From assembly GCA_964403335.1 (NCBI GenBank), contig CAYOFI010000008.1, forward strand, positions 1 through 64,000: a stretch of 64,000 nucleotides of DNA, read 5' to 3'. This DNA is from CAZYAK01 sp964403335. Lineage in GTDB: Bacteria; Patescibacteriota; Gracilibacteria; Peribacterales; Peribacteraceae. The stretch's first letter is position 1, and the number at the start of each line of letters is the position of its first letter. The position numbers and the translations under genes were made by a program. Under the pieces are notes generated by a model. That model worked only from the letters and a program-made list of their open reading frames with translations, did no database searches and was not told the DNA's origin. This document shows, in pieces, positions 39,276 through 47,471 of the stretch.

Positions 39276-39340
39276 CTTCCCCCATCCCCACCCTTCCCCC
39301 GCAGGGGGAAGGGTGGCAAGCGAAGCGCAGCCGGAGTGGG
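39276..39340. repeat. C-rich palindromic block
   Basis: CCCCCATCCCCACCCTTCCC and GGGGGAAGGGTGG around GCA form a strong hairpin, continued by a GGAGTGGGGGA outer arm. Similar in type to the block at 16641-16793; lies upstream of eno. Confidence 0.65.
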
Positions 39341-39349
39341 GGAGCGTGC

Positions 39350-39355
39350 TACGAT
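39350..39355 (+). promoter_or_regulatory. -10 box of eno
   Basis: TACGAT exactly 6 nt before the ATG at 39362. Confidence 0.45.
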
Positions 39356-39361
39356 ATATCC

Positions 39362-40639
39362 ATGCCCGCCCTCACCCTCTCGTCACTGGTTGCCCGCCAG
39401 ATCTTGGATTCCCGTGGAAATCCCACATTGGAAGTCGATTGTTCCTTCAGCGACGGCTCCTTCGGCCGCGCCGCGGTTCCCTCAGGCGCCTCCACCGGTT
39501 CGCATGAAGCCCTGGAGCTGCGCGATGGCGATACGAACATGTATGGCGGCAAGTCCGTCTTGAAGGCGCTGAGAAACGTCACAGAGGTCATTCTCCCGGC
39601 ACTGGAAGGCGAGGACGTATCCGATCAGCGGGCGATCGATCAGAAGATGATCGCGCTGGATGGCACGCCGAATAAAGCGAAGTTGGGCGCGAATGCGATC
39701 TTGGGCGTTTCCATGGCCATCTGTCAGGCCCGTGCCAGCAGCGAAGGCAATGCGCTTTGGGAGTCGTTGGCCAAGCAGTTTGGCGTGAGCATGGGCAAAA
39801 ATGTGAAGCTGCCGGTTCCGCTCATGAACGTGATCAACGGCGGCGCACATGCCGACAGCGGATTGAGCTTTCAGGAATGCATGATCGTCCCGGTCGATTT
39901 CTCAAATTTCACCGATGCGTTGCGCGCAGGCGCGGAGATCTTTGTGGTGCTGAAAAAACTGTTGGCCGAAGCGGGAATGAGTACGGCGGTCGGGGATGAA
40001 GGCGGATTCGCGCCGCATCTGAAAGACAGCCGCGCCGCGTTTACGATGCTGACTCAAGCCATCGAGAAAGCAGGCTACACGGGACGCGTAAAGCTTGGCA
40101 TCGACTGCGCGGCATCGGAATTCTACAAAGACGGCGTCTATACGCTCGACGGCAAAAAGATGTCGTCATCCGAACTTGTCGATTATTACGCAGCACTTTG
40201 CGGCGAATTCCCGATCGTCACCATCGAAGACAGTCACAGTGAAGATGACTGGGAAGGATTCCAAGCAATGAAGAAGAAACTCGGAAAGACCGTCCAGCTC
40301 GTCGGCGATGATTTGCTGGTGACGAATACCGAGCGCATCAAAACAGCCATCGAAAAAGACGCTGCGTCCGCGGTTCTCATCAAGCTAAATCAGATCGGAA
40401 CTGTCTCCGAGACTGTCGATGCGATCCAGATGGGACAGAACGCAGGATGGAACGCCGTCGTCAGTCACCGCAGCGGCGAGACGGAAGATACGTTCATCGC
40501 GCACCTCGCAGTCGGTTTGCAGACGGGTCAGATTAAAACGGGATCACTTTCTCGGACGGATCGTGTGGCCAAATACAATGAGCTTTTGCGTATTGAGGAA
40601 GAACTGGGGAAGTCCGCTGCATATACGTCGCCATTCTGA
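39362..40639 (+). CDS. eno: enolase
   Basis: Interconverts 2-phosphoglycerate and phosphoenolpyruvate. The 425 aa are full length, with the N-terminal ARQILDSRGNPTLEVD, substrate loop SGASTGSHEALELRD, metal ligands and catalytic Glu in the GDEGGFAP and TIEDSHSEDDW regions, GDDLLVTN, and the C-terminal catalytic segment KLNQIGTVSET followed by VVSHRSGETEDTF. The window also holds pgk, giving parts of lower glycolysis. Confidence 0.97.
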   Translation: MPALTLSSLVARQILDSRGNPTLEVDCSFSDGSFGRAAVPSGASTGSHEALELRDGDTNMYGGKSVLKALRNVTEVILPALEGEDVSDQRAIDQKMIALDGTPNKAKLGANAILGVSMAICQARASSEGNALWESLAKQFGVSMGKNVKLPVPLMNVINGGAHADSGLSFQECMIVPVDFSNFTDALRAGAEIFVVLKKLLAEAGMSTAVGDEGGFAPHLKDSRAAFTMLTQAIEKAGYTGRVKLGIDCAASEFYKDGVYTLDGKKMSSSELVDYYAALCGEFPIVTIEDSHSEDDWEGFQAMKKKLGKTVQLVGDDLLVTNTERIKTAIEKDAASAVLIKLNQIGTVSETVDAIQMGQNAGWNAVVSHRSGETEDTFIAHLAVGLQTGQIKTGSLSRTDRVAKYNELLRIEEELGKSAAYTSPF

Positions 40640-40645
40640 TATACT
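40640..40645 (+). promoter_or_regulatory. -10 box of acetyltransferase gene
   Basis: TATACT exactly 6 nt before the ATG at 40652; it overlaps the end of eno. Confidence 0.5.
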
Positions 40646-40651
40646 GATGCG

Positions 40652-41167
40652 ATGCCTGGAAACCAGGAACACATCATCAGAGACGCCACTCCGGACGATA
40701 TTCCGGGGATGGCTGAGCTGATCCTTACGCATGGCAAAGTGCCTGAAAACTGCATATCCGATGAATGGGTGCGTGAACACTTGGAAGGGATTCGCGATGG
40801 ATCGGTGAGGGCTGTAATTGCGGATTTGCGAGGGCAAATTATCGGCGTCGTCACGCACCAGCGCACGGACCGTTTTGCAGACCTGCAGCCACCGCACGAG
40901 CCTGAGCATGGCTACATCAACGAGATCGTTGTTCATGCCGATCATCAAAACAAAGGCATCGGCACACAATTATTCCGCCACGCAGCGGAGCAAAATACGC
41001 AGCAAGGCAGGGCTGTCTATTCCCAGCATCACCAGAAAAATCACGCATCTGATCGTATGATGGATCGTAGTGGATTTAAAGTGGTGGAAACGTACGATGA
41101 TGACGATCGTCCCGAAATCGATGGGTCCCGTAAAACCGTCATTCGCCGCAAACGTGCGGAAGATTGA
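40652..41167 (+). CDS. GNAT family N-acetyltransferase, 171 aa
   Basis: Acetyl-CoA dependent transferase of unknown substrate. The GNAT fold is seen from IIRDATPDDIPGMAELI (motif C/D start) through INEIVVHADHQNKGIGTQLF (motif A, acetyl-CoA pyrophosphate loop QNKGIG, about residues 108-113), to the late DRSGFKVVE. TATACT lies 6 nt upstream. The stop codon abuts the minus-strand tRNA-Pro. Confidence 0.85.
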   Translation: MPGNQEHIIRDATPDDIPGMAELILTHGKVPENCISDEWVREHLEGIRDGSVRAVIADLRGQIIGVVTHQRTDRFADLQPPHEPEHGYINEIVVHADHQNKGIGTQLFRHAAEQNTQQGRAVYSQHHQKNHASDRMMDRSGFKVVETYDDDDRPEIDGSRKTVIRRKRAED

Positions 41168-41244
41168 TGGTCGGGACGACAGGACTTGAACCTGCGACCT
41201 CTTGCACCCCATGCAAGCGCTCTAGCCAACTGAGCTACGTCCCG
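41168..41244 (-). tRNA. tRNA-Pro (GGG)
   Basis: Reading the minus strand: acceptor CGGGACG/CGTCCCG, D-stem GCTC/GAGC, anticodon stem CTTGC/GCAAG with loop ATGGGGT (anticodon GGG), T-arm GCAGG-TTCAAGT-CCTGT, encoded CCA. Confidence 0.95.
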
Positions 41245-41300
41245 AAAAATCGTTGAGGCCGCGGGAGTATAGCAGCAGGATGCCTAATACGCGCACCAAG

Positions 41301-41330
41301 AAAAAAGCCCCTAGTCCGTGGGGTTTGCTC
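41301..41330 (-). terminator. terminator of small SD-led gene
   Basis: On the minus strand, an AACCCC...GGGG hairpin followed by CTTTTTTC, 4-5 nt after the stop codon of the 47-aa gene. Confidence 0.5.
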
Positions 41331-41334
41331 ATTC

Positions 41335-41478
41335 CTAGGACAGATACTCTGCGGGCAGCTCGTAATTAGGGTCGACGAGCCACTTCACGTATCTGGGATC
41401 CTGCTGCCACTTCTTGAACTTGGCGGGGTCGCCGCCGTCGCGGAAGTAGCGGATCCGAATGAGATCGCCCGGAGCCAT
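41335..41478 (-). CDS. small hypothetical protein, 47 aa
   Basis: Short gene starting MAPGDLIRIRYFRDGGDPAK and ending DPNYELPAEYLS. It has a strong Shine-Dalgarno (GAGGAGG, 7 nt before the ATG) and Lys encoded only by AAG, so it resembles the 19850 and 25846 genes and not its neighbours. It is rich in aromatic residues (Trp, Tyr, Phe). A terminator follows. No family recognised. Confidence 0.65.
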   Translation of the reverse strand: MAPGDLIRIRYFRDGGDPAKFKKWQQDPRYVKWLVDPNYELPAEYLS

Positions 41479-41726
41479 TGCTGGCCTCCTCGGAGTAAGG
41501 GGAACCCTTTTCCAGCCTTGCGTTGTGCGAAGTCACTTGAAAAGGTTACGGTATAATGACACATCTGTTATAAAAGTCAATATCTTCACAATACCCTCCA
41601 ACAGCCCTTTGGTTGCTTTTCAGCCTATACGGAAAATATCTCCTTAGAGTCTCCCATTTCTGAAAAACTCGTGGTACGATGAGCCATCGCTGCCGGGAAT
41701 GGAAAGGGGAGGGACGCAGTGCACCT

Positions 41727-43337
41727 ATGGGAACCTCACAACCTACTGTCCACACCACCGCCCCTGACCAACACGAACCTTCGCCTGCCGAAGTGGCCGC
41801 TATTTTGGAAGGGTTGAAGAAAGCCATTTGGGACCGTCGTCCTATTTTGGGGGAAATCATGCGCAAGCACGGGGACAAAATTCTGCAGCTGTATGCCAAG
41901 GACTTTATGGACGTGAATCCGTCCGCCCGGCTGGACGCGCGCAAGCCGGAGCTGATCGCCGAGGCGAAGGCGTTGACCGAGGCGCGCTTGGGCAAAGAGG
42001 TGGCGGATGGCATGGCCAAGCAGTTGTCCAAATTTCCGCTGGTGTCCACCACCGACCATCACGGCCCCATCACCCACCCGTTCTTTCTGAACGCGAACTT
42101 GATTTCCGGCCTGCCGTATTCCCAGCAAAACGATCCCGATCTGCGTTACCTGGTCGTCTTTTCCTTCGCGAGCGTGTCCGTCAACAACGCCTCCGCCTAC
42201 CCGCGCGGCATTTTGTTCCATGGCGGCGTGGGGGAAACCGGCAACCTGCTCCGTTTGCCGATTTTGCCGGACAAATTGAAGATGGGTGTGGTGTATGGCA
42301 TGCGCGGGTTCACGCGTGATGACTTGGACAAGGCCGAAATCGAACTGCAGAAGAAAGAGAAATCCGGGGAGATCGTGGCGGGCAGAGGCGACATGGTCCG
42401 CGGCGTGCTCGAAGAATCATTCGGACGCAAAGATGTCCTGAATACCCCCGATCTTAACTCGCAGATCACCATCATCAACTATCATCTGTGGCCGAAACTC
42501 TTCCATGCGCCGGTCGCAGGCAATGACCATGCGCCGTCCAGCCTTCCGGTGCCGGATTTGCTCTATCTGGAGATTGAAACGCTTGTCACAAAATTGCTCA
42601 TCGGACGGCATTTGTTCAATTCGTCCTCGCTGATCTACCGGGCGCTCTTCGATCCCGATTGCATCCCGCTCTTCCGGCAGCACTTCAATAATTTGCCCGG
42701 CGCGTTCTCGTTGGAAAAAGGGTGGGGCACCTATTGTTTCTGGGGAGTGGATGACAAACTGCATCGTGTGAAGCTGATGCTGGACGGAAAGCGTTTGCAC
42801 AGCCAAGACGGGCATATCGATATCGAGTGGTCGCCGGATGCGATCGCGGAAGCGCTCGATCAGAAAAAGATTTTCCCAAGCATGTTGCTCAGCTACTTGC
42901 TGGTCTCGCTCTACTACGGGATGAAGTGTTTGGGCGGTTTTTGCCAGGTGAACGACCTGACGGTCACCAAAGAAGCATGGATGCGCATCCTGCGGACCAT
43001 CGGGGAGGCCGATGAAGCCACTGCCGTGGAACCGGTGCAGACCAAAGAGTTGGGGGGCGACGGCATGGTGTTGCCCTACTACGCCACGTCCAACAATGAT
43101 TGGACGCCGGCCACGGGCATCGACATGGTGCTGCACCCGGGTGAGACGCGGTTCGATAAATACGCGGCACGCAGTGCGCATGTCACGCTCAGCGAAATGA
43201 TGAATCCGATGCTCCCGGAAATCTACAGCGTCCTCTATCCCATCACCGAGCGCGATCAAAAGTTGCTGTCCATTACGCCGGAGCAGATTTTGAAAGCGAC
43301 GGGTCTGCAGGAGAAGCTGACGCAGGGGCTGAAGTAA
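41727..43337 (+). CDS. hypothetical protein, 536 aa, not recognised
   Basis: A large soluble protein of mixed alpha/beta composition and no signal peptide. Notable segments are STTDHHGPITHPFFLNANL (near residue 108, a possible metal-binding HH...H cluster), FASVSVNNASAYPRGILFHG, then LRLPILPDKLKMGVVYGMRG. Further on are CFWGVDDKLHRVKLMLDGKR and, late, GGDGMVLPYYA. It looks like a conserved enzyme, not a structural protein, but I cannot name the family. The ATG at 41727 is preferred; an ATG at 41679 would add 16 poorly supported residues. A GAGATC-word hairpin follows the stop codon. Confidence 0.6.
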   Translation: MGTSQPTVHTTAPDQHEPSPAEVAAILEGLKKAIWDRRPILGEIMRKHGDKILQLYAKDFMDVNPSARLDARKPELIAEAKALTEARLGKEVADGMAKQLSKFPLVSTTDHHGPITHPFFLNANLISGLPYSQQNDPDLRYLVVFSFASVSVNNASAYPRGILFHGGVGETGNLLRLPILPDKLKMGVVYGMRGFTRDDLDKAEIELQKKEKSGEIVAGRGDMVRGVLEESFGRKDVLNTPDLNSQITIINYHLWPKLFHAPVAGNDHAPSSLPVPDLLYLEIETLVTKLLIGRHLFNSSSLIYRALFDPDCIPLFRQHFNNLPGAFSLEKGWGTYCFWGVDDKLHRVKLMLDGKRLHSQDGHIDIEWSPDAIAEALDQKKIFPSMLLSYLLVSLYYGMKCLGGFCQVNDLTVTKEAWMRILRTIGEADEATAVEPVQTKELGGDGMVLPYYATSNNDWTPATGIDMVLHPGETRFDKYAARSAHVTLSEMMNPMLPEIYSVLYPITERDQKLLSITPEQILKATGLQEKLTQGLK

Positions 43338-43340
43338 GAG

Positions 43341-43444
43341 AAGGAGATCGAGGAGATCAAGGGCGTCAAAGAGATCAAAGAGTCTGAGACTCTGGTATTT
43401 TCCATTCTTTGATCTCCTCGATCTCTTTGATCTCTTTGATCTCC
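43341..43444. repeat. GAGATC-word intergenic hairpin, copy B
   Basis: The same arms as copy A at 2588 (GAGATCGAGGAGATCAAGG left, CTTTGATCTCCTCGATCTC right) with a different central spacer. Confidence 0.85.
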
Positions 43445-43521
43445 TGTGCTTAGATTCCCCCTTTCCCCTCCATTACATTGGTCATATAACAATATTTGAT
43501 TATTATGTCAAATTATGTTAT

Positions 43522-43527
43522 TATAAT
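43522..43527 (+). promoter_or_regulatory. -10 box of DHH phosphoesterase gene
   Basis: TATAAT in an AT-rich stretch, 20 nt before the ATG at 43548, so this transcript would carry a short leader. Confidence 0.4.
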
Positions 43528-43547
43528 CAATCAGGTGACATTCTCCC

Positions 43548-44906
43548 ATGGCCCTCTCCCAAGCAGCACTACAGGCAGCGACCCAAGCGATTGAGCAGCA
43601 TCAGCGCTTGCTCATCGTCCCGCATGCGAATGTGGATCCGGATGGCATTTCCAGCGCTTTGGCCTGCGGAGAAATGTTCCGATCGCTTGGGAAAGACGTG
43701 ACAGTTCTGTGCCCCGATCCGCTGCCGGAAGTGCTGCGGTTCTTGCCGGGGTTTGATCACTTGCAGCAGGAGATCGCCGAGAGCCAGAACTTTGTGATCA
43801 CCCTGCATTTGGATGAAGGCGTGGAAGTGGATAAGTTGCGGTACGCGGTCGAGGACAAAAAAGTGAATATTATTGTGGTGCCCAAGAAGGGGAAGATCAA
43901 CGCATCGCAGGTCGCGTTCCAACCGGGGGAACGGCCGTACGATTTGATCGTCGCGGTCGATACCGCCGACTTGGCGCTCTTCGGCCACATCTACGCCGAA
44001 CACGTGGATCTGTTTTCGGAAGTGCCGATCTTGAATATCGATCACCACATCAGCAACACGCAATACGGGCAGATTCAGTTGATCGATCCCACGGCGTCCA
44101 GTGCGACGGAGGTGCTCTATTCCTGGTTTTTGCAGCACCCGGAATGGAAGACGCGCATCACGCCGGATATGGCGACGTTGCTACTGACCGGTCTCATCAC
44201 CGACACGCGCAGTTTCCAGAACCCCAACACCACGCCGCGGTCGCTGGAAATCGCATCGGAGCTATTGGAACGCGGCGCGCGGCAGCAGGAGATCATCCAG
44301 CAGATCTATAAAACCAAGCCGCTCAGCACGCTCAAGATTTGGGGCCGTGCGCTCAATAGAATTCAGATGGATCCGCAGGCGCGCATCGTGTGGTCGTCCG
44401 TCAGCAAGGAAGATTTGCAGGAGATGGCGTCCAGCAGCAAAGAAACACATGGCATTTTGGACGAATTGATCTCCACCATTCCGGACGCCGACGTGTACGT
44501 GCTTTTCACGGAATTGGAAGACGGGGGGCTCAAAGCCAGCATGCGGTCCTCGGCAGCCATCGATGTCAGCCGTCTTGCGGGCGAGACGTTCGGCGGCGGC
44601 GGTCACCCGCGCGCATCCGGGTTCCGCGTGCGCCAATTCGAAAATTTCTCGCTGCAGGTTTTGGAATGCATCCGCACCCTTAAAGACGGTATCCGCCGTC
44701 AGCAGAAAGACGGCGGGGACGTCGTGGAAAGTACGCAGGCCCGTGCCGTGAATTTCCTCCAGGATACCGCCATGCCGTCCCGCCCCGACCGGATCCAGCA
44801 ACCCGCCGGTCCCCAGACGGATGTGGTGCGGGACATCGCCGGAGGCAAAGATGCCAGCCAACCCGGGCAGGTGGACGTGGTGGGGGATTTAACGATGGAT
44901 CAATAG
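43548..44906 (+). CDS. DHH family phosphoesterase (NrnA/RecJ-like)
   Basis: Predicted Mn-dependent phosphodiesterase acting on nanoRNA or cyclic dinucleotide products. The 452 aa have the DHH domain motifs HANVDPDGISSALA (I), VDTAD (II, near residue 142), NIDHHISN (III), and GLITDTRSF (IV), and the DHHA1 motif GGGHPRASGF near residue 347. Motif I reads NVDPDG where most relatives have a DGDA-type core. After DHHA1 there is an extension of about 90 residues, polar and likely disordered, not seen in typical NrnA. Confidence 0.85.
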   Translation: MALSQAALQAATQAIEQHQRLLIVPHANVDPDGISSALACGEMFRSLGKDVTVLCPDPLPEVLRFLPGFDHLQQEIAESQNFVITLHLDEGVEVDKLRYAVEDKKVNIIVVPKKGKINASQVAFQPGERPYDLIVAVDTADLALFGHIYAEHVDLFSEVPILNIDHHISNTQYGQIQLIDPTASSATEVLYSWFLQHPEWKTRITPDMATLLLTGLITDTRSFQNPNTTPRSLEIASELLERGARQQEIIQQIYKTKPLSTLKIWGRALNRIQMDPQARIVWSSVSKEDLQEMASSSKETHGILDELISTIPDADVYVLFTELEDGGLKASMRSSAAIDVSRLAGETFGGGGHPRASGFRVRQFENFSLQVLECIRTLKDGIRRQQKDGGDVVESTQARAVNFLQDTAMPSRPDRIQQPAGPQTDVVRDIAGGKDASQPGQVDVVGDLTMDQ

Positions 44907-44910
44907 CGCG

Positions 44911-44948
44911 CGCGTAGAGACGTGCGATTCGCACGTCTGTACTACGCG
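44911..44948. repeat. AGACGTGCGA palindrome, copy 2
   Basis: CGCGTAG and AGACGTGCGA on the left, TCGCACGTCT and CTACGCG on the right, around one central base; between the DHH gene and infB. Confidence 0.85.
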
Positions 44949-44997
44949 GGCGTCCGATGGTACGATAACCCCGTTCATCCACGTTTTTCCGAATTTT

Positions 44998-47340
44998 ATG
45001 CGCCTCGTGCAGGTGGCAAAAGCATTGGGTATGACAGGGCAAGAGCTCCGCAAAGAGCTCATGCAGGTCAATTTCGGCGTGAAGCCGACGGACCGCGAGG
45101 TGCCCGATGGGTTGGCCAAAGGCATCGTGCGTTTCATCGCGCAGAAGAAGGGGATCGTCGTGGATATCGAAACGCTGGGCATGGAGTTGGATGCGCCCGA
45201 AGACGGTCAGCAGGAGCAGAGCGACGGAGGGGAGACTGCGGAGCAATCCACAGGGGAAGCGTCATCAGCATCATCGCCCGACCCCGCCGCCGCCAAAAGC
45301 ATCAAACCGCCACCCGCTCCCGTCTCTGCGGAAGGGCTGCATGTGCTGCGCAAGCTTTCGCTGGATGATGTGTCCAAGGATGCCATCCGCAAACAGCAGG
45401 AGCAGTTGAATGTGCACAAAGCCGCCAGCGAGGAAGCTCGCCGCGAGGAAAAAGCCATGGCCGCACCGCGCAAGTCCGCGGCCCAGGCGCATCAAGAGCA
45501 GATCAAAAAGAAGGAAGGAAAGGTCCTGCTGCCCGATATGATTTCCGTCAAAGAGTTGGCGGAGAAGACGGGTATCCAGGTGCCCAAACTGATCCAGACG
45601 CTCATGAAAAACGGCATCATGGCCACCATCACGCAGTCGATCGACTACGACACGGCTGCCATCGTCATGACGGATTTGGGGGTGGAAACGCAGCGCGAAC
45701 AGAAGACGGCCTCGGCCGAACACTTGCAAAGCCGCAACTTGCGCGAGCTGATGAAAGACGAAGCCGAAAAACTCCAACCCCGTCCGCCGGTCATTGTCGT
45801 GATGGGACACGTGGACCACGGAAAGACCGCCATTTTGGATGCCATTCGCCAGACGGATGTGGTGTCGACGGAAGCGGGCGGTATCACGCAGCACATCGGC
45901 GCGTATCAGGTGGAACATACGGTGGATGGCGTCAGCCGCAAGATCACGTTCTTGGATACTCCCGGTCATGAAGCCTTCACGGCCATGCGCGCGCGCGGCG
46001 CCCAGGTGACGGATATCGTCATCTTGGTGGTCTCCGCCGAGGAAGGCGTCAAAGCCACGACCATCGCAGCCCTCAACCCCGCCGAAGAAGCGGACGTGCC
46101 CAGCATCGGGGCCCNNNNNNNNNNTCACGCCACCATGCCACAAAACCCGCCAGCCCTCAAAGACCTCATCCGCGCCGACCCCGACCGCGTGAAAGGCGAA
46201 TTGGCGCAATACGGTCTGCAGCCGGAAGAATGGGGTGGCACCACGCCCATGGTCCCGTGCTCAGCTGTCACCAAGCAGGGGATCCCGGACTTGCTCGATC
46301 ACATCATCCTTTTGGCCGATCTGCGCGAGTTCAAAGCCAACCCCGACCGCAAAGCCGTCGCCACGATCATCGAAAGCCATTTGCATACGTCACTCGGGCC
46401 CTTGGCGACCGTCATCGTGAACACCGGCACATTGCGTGTGGGCGATATCATCGTCTGCGGGGAGGTGACGGGCAAAGTGAAGTCGCTCACCGATGCGCAC
46501 GGCAAGCGTCTGCACGATGTGCCGCCGTCCGGCCCCGCGCGCGTCTCCGGGTTTGACCGCGTGCCGAAGATCGGCGATATCTTGCAGGCCGTGTCCTCGG
46601 ACCGCGAAGGCAAGGCGTTGCTGGAACAGGTGCGGGAGTTTGCGGGCGGTGAACAGAAGCGCAATTTTGCCGATTTGGTCACCCGCCTGAGCGAAGGCAG
46701 AATCACGTACCTCAAAGTCGTCTTGAAGACCGATGCGCAAGGTTCCCTGGAAGCCCTGCAGGAGGCGCTCAGCAAGCTTTCTGCGGAAGAGGGCATGGTC
46801 TCCGTCAAAGTCATCCACGGCGCCGTGGGAGGGGTCTCCGAAAACGACGTGATGATGGCCGCGGCCAGCGACGGCGTGGTCTTGGCGTTCAACGTGCCGG
46901 TCTCGCCGGACGTGCTGCGCACCGCCGAGCGCGAAGGCATCCAGGTTCGCCAGTACCGCATCCTCTACGAATTGCTGGATGAAGTGACGGCCCTTCTGGG
47001 CGGACTGATTCAGCCTGTGGAACAGGAGACCATCCTGGGTCACTTGGAAGTGCGCGGCGTGTTCCTCACGAAAAAATCCGAGCAGATCATCGGCGGCAAG
47101 GTCATCGACGGCGTCTTCAAGCGCGTGCCGTTCCGGTTGATGCGCCCTTCGTCAGGCTCAGGACAGGCTCTTGAACAGATAGGCACAGGCCGTGTTCTTT
47201 CGCTCAAGCACGTCGATAAAGACATCAAAGAAGCCAAAGAAGGCAGCGAGTGCGGTATGCGCGTGGACACATCGGCCCCTGTCCAAGAAGGCGATGTGCT
47301 GGAGGCGTACATCCGCGAGTTTAAGAAGAAGGAGGCCTGA
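44998..47340 (+). CDS. infB: translation initiation factor IF-2 (sequence defect around an N run)
   Basis: GTPase placing fMet-tRNA on the 30S subunit. The 780 aa include an N-terminal IF2N helix pair, a linker, a second IF2N-type segment (MISVKELAEKTGIQVPKLIQ), the G domain with G1 GHVDHGKT (270-277), G2 GITQHIG and G3 DTPGHEAF, and domains II-IV. G4 (NKxD) cannot be read: the ten N at 46115-46124 and about 45 nt on each side give a non-family sequence and about 12 extra codons. Near the C-terminus a REP-like unit at 47145-47170 encodes an inserted Pro/Ser/Gly-rich loop (about residues 716-725). Confidence 0.93.
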   Translation: MRLVQVAKALGMTGQELRKELMQVNFGVKPTDREVPDGLAKGIVRFIAQKKGIVVDIETLGMELDAPEDGQQEQSDGGETAEQSTGEASSASSPDPAAAKSIKPPPAPVSAEGLHVLRKLSLDDVSKDAIRKQQEQLNVHKAASEEARREEKAMAAPRKSAAQAHQEQIKKKEGKVLLPDMISVKELAEKTGIQVPKLIQTLMKNGIMATITQSIDYDTAAIVMTDLGVETQREQKTASAEHLQSRNLRELMKDEAEKLQPRPPVIVVMGHVDHGKTAILDAIRQTDVVSTEAGGITQHIGAYQVEHTVDGVSRKITFLDTPGHEAFTAMRARGAQVTDIVILVVSAEEGVKATTIAALNPAEEADVPSIGAXXXXHATMPQNPPALKDLIRADPDRVKGELAQYGLQPEEWGGTTPMVPCSAVTKQGIPDLLDHIILLADLREFKANPDRKAVATIIESHLHTSLGPLATVIVNTGTLRVGDIIVCGEVTGKVKSLTDAHGKRLHDVPPSGPARVSGFDRVPKIGDILQAVSSDREGKALLEQVREFAGGEQKRNFADLVTRLSEGRITYLKVVLKTDAQGSLEALQEALSKLSAEEGMVSVKVIHGAVGGVSENDVMMAAASDGVVLAFNVPVSPDVLRTAEREGIQVRQYRILYELLDEVTALLGGLIQPVEQETILGHLEVRGVFLTKKSEQIIGGKVIDGVFKRVPFRLMRPSSGSGQALEQIGTGRVLSLKHVDKDIKEAKEGSECGMRVDTSAPVQEGDVLEAYIREFKKKEA
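46115..46124. other. assembly join (10 N) in infB over the G4 motif
   Basis: Left flank reads ALNPAEEADVPSIGA where the family has ALNHAKEADVPIIVA; the right flank reads PALKDLIRADPDRVKGE where NKxD should precede ADPDRVKGE. Both sides look like low-quality contig ends covering the same region. Confidence 0.7.
47145..47170 (+). repeat. REP-like unit inserted in infB coding sequence
   Basis: CCCTTCGTCAGGCTCAGG followed by ACAGGCTC, a sequence related to the intergenic palindromes at 11485 and 25250 (CCCTGAGCTTGTCGAAGGG), lies in frame within the last IF-2 domain. Confidence 0.65.
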
Positions 47341-47346
47341 TGTCAC

Positions 47347-47471
47347 AAATTGCACCGAAGATGCCAAGATCCAAAAAAGTCTCCAATGTATCAATTCTAA
47401 ATAAACAATACTGTGAACATTCGATGATTGCTTTTTGGTTTTTCACTGTTTCTTGTTTCTTCGGTGCAATT
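47347..47471 (+). mobile_element. MITE-like element, copy 3 (125 bp)
   Basis: Terminal inverted repeats AAATTGCACCGAAGATGCCA and TTTCTTCGGTGCAATT; interior related to copies 1 and 2 (AAGTCTCCAATG). It fills the gap between infB and the minus-strand 403-aa gene, and its right end contributes to that gene's TAA stop codon (47470-47472). Confidence 0.85.

Noticed and set aside
44998..47340. infB treated as inactivated for lack of NKxD
   Set aside because: IF-2 is essential; the defect coincides with the N run and low-quality flanks, so it is best read as an assembly error.
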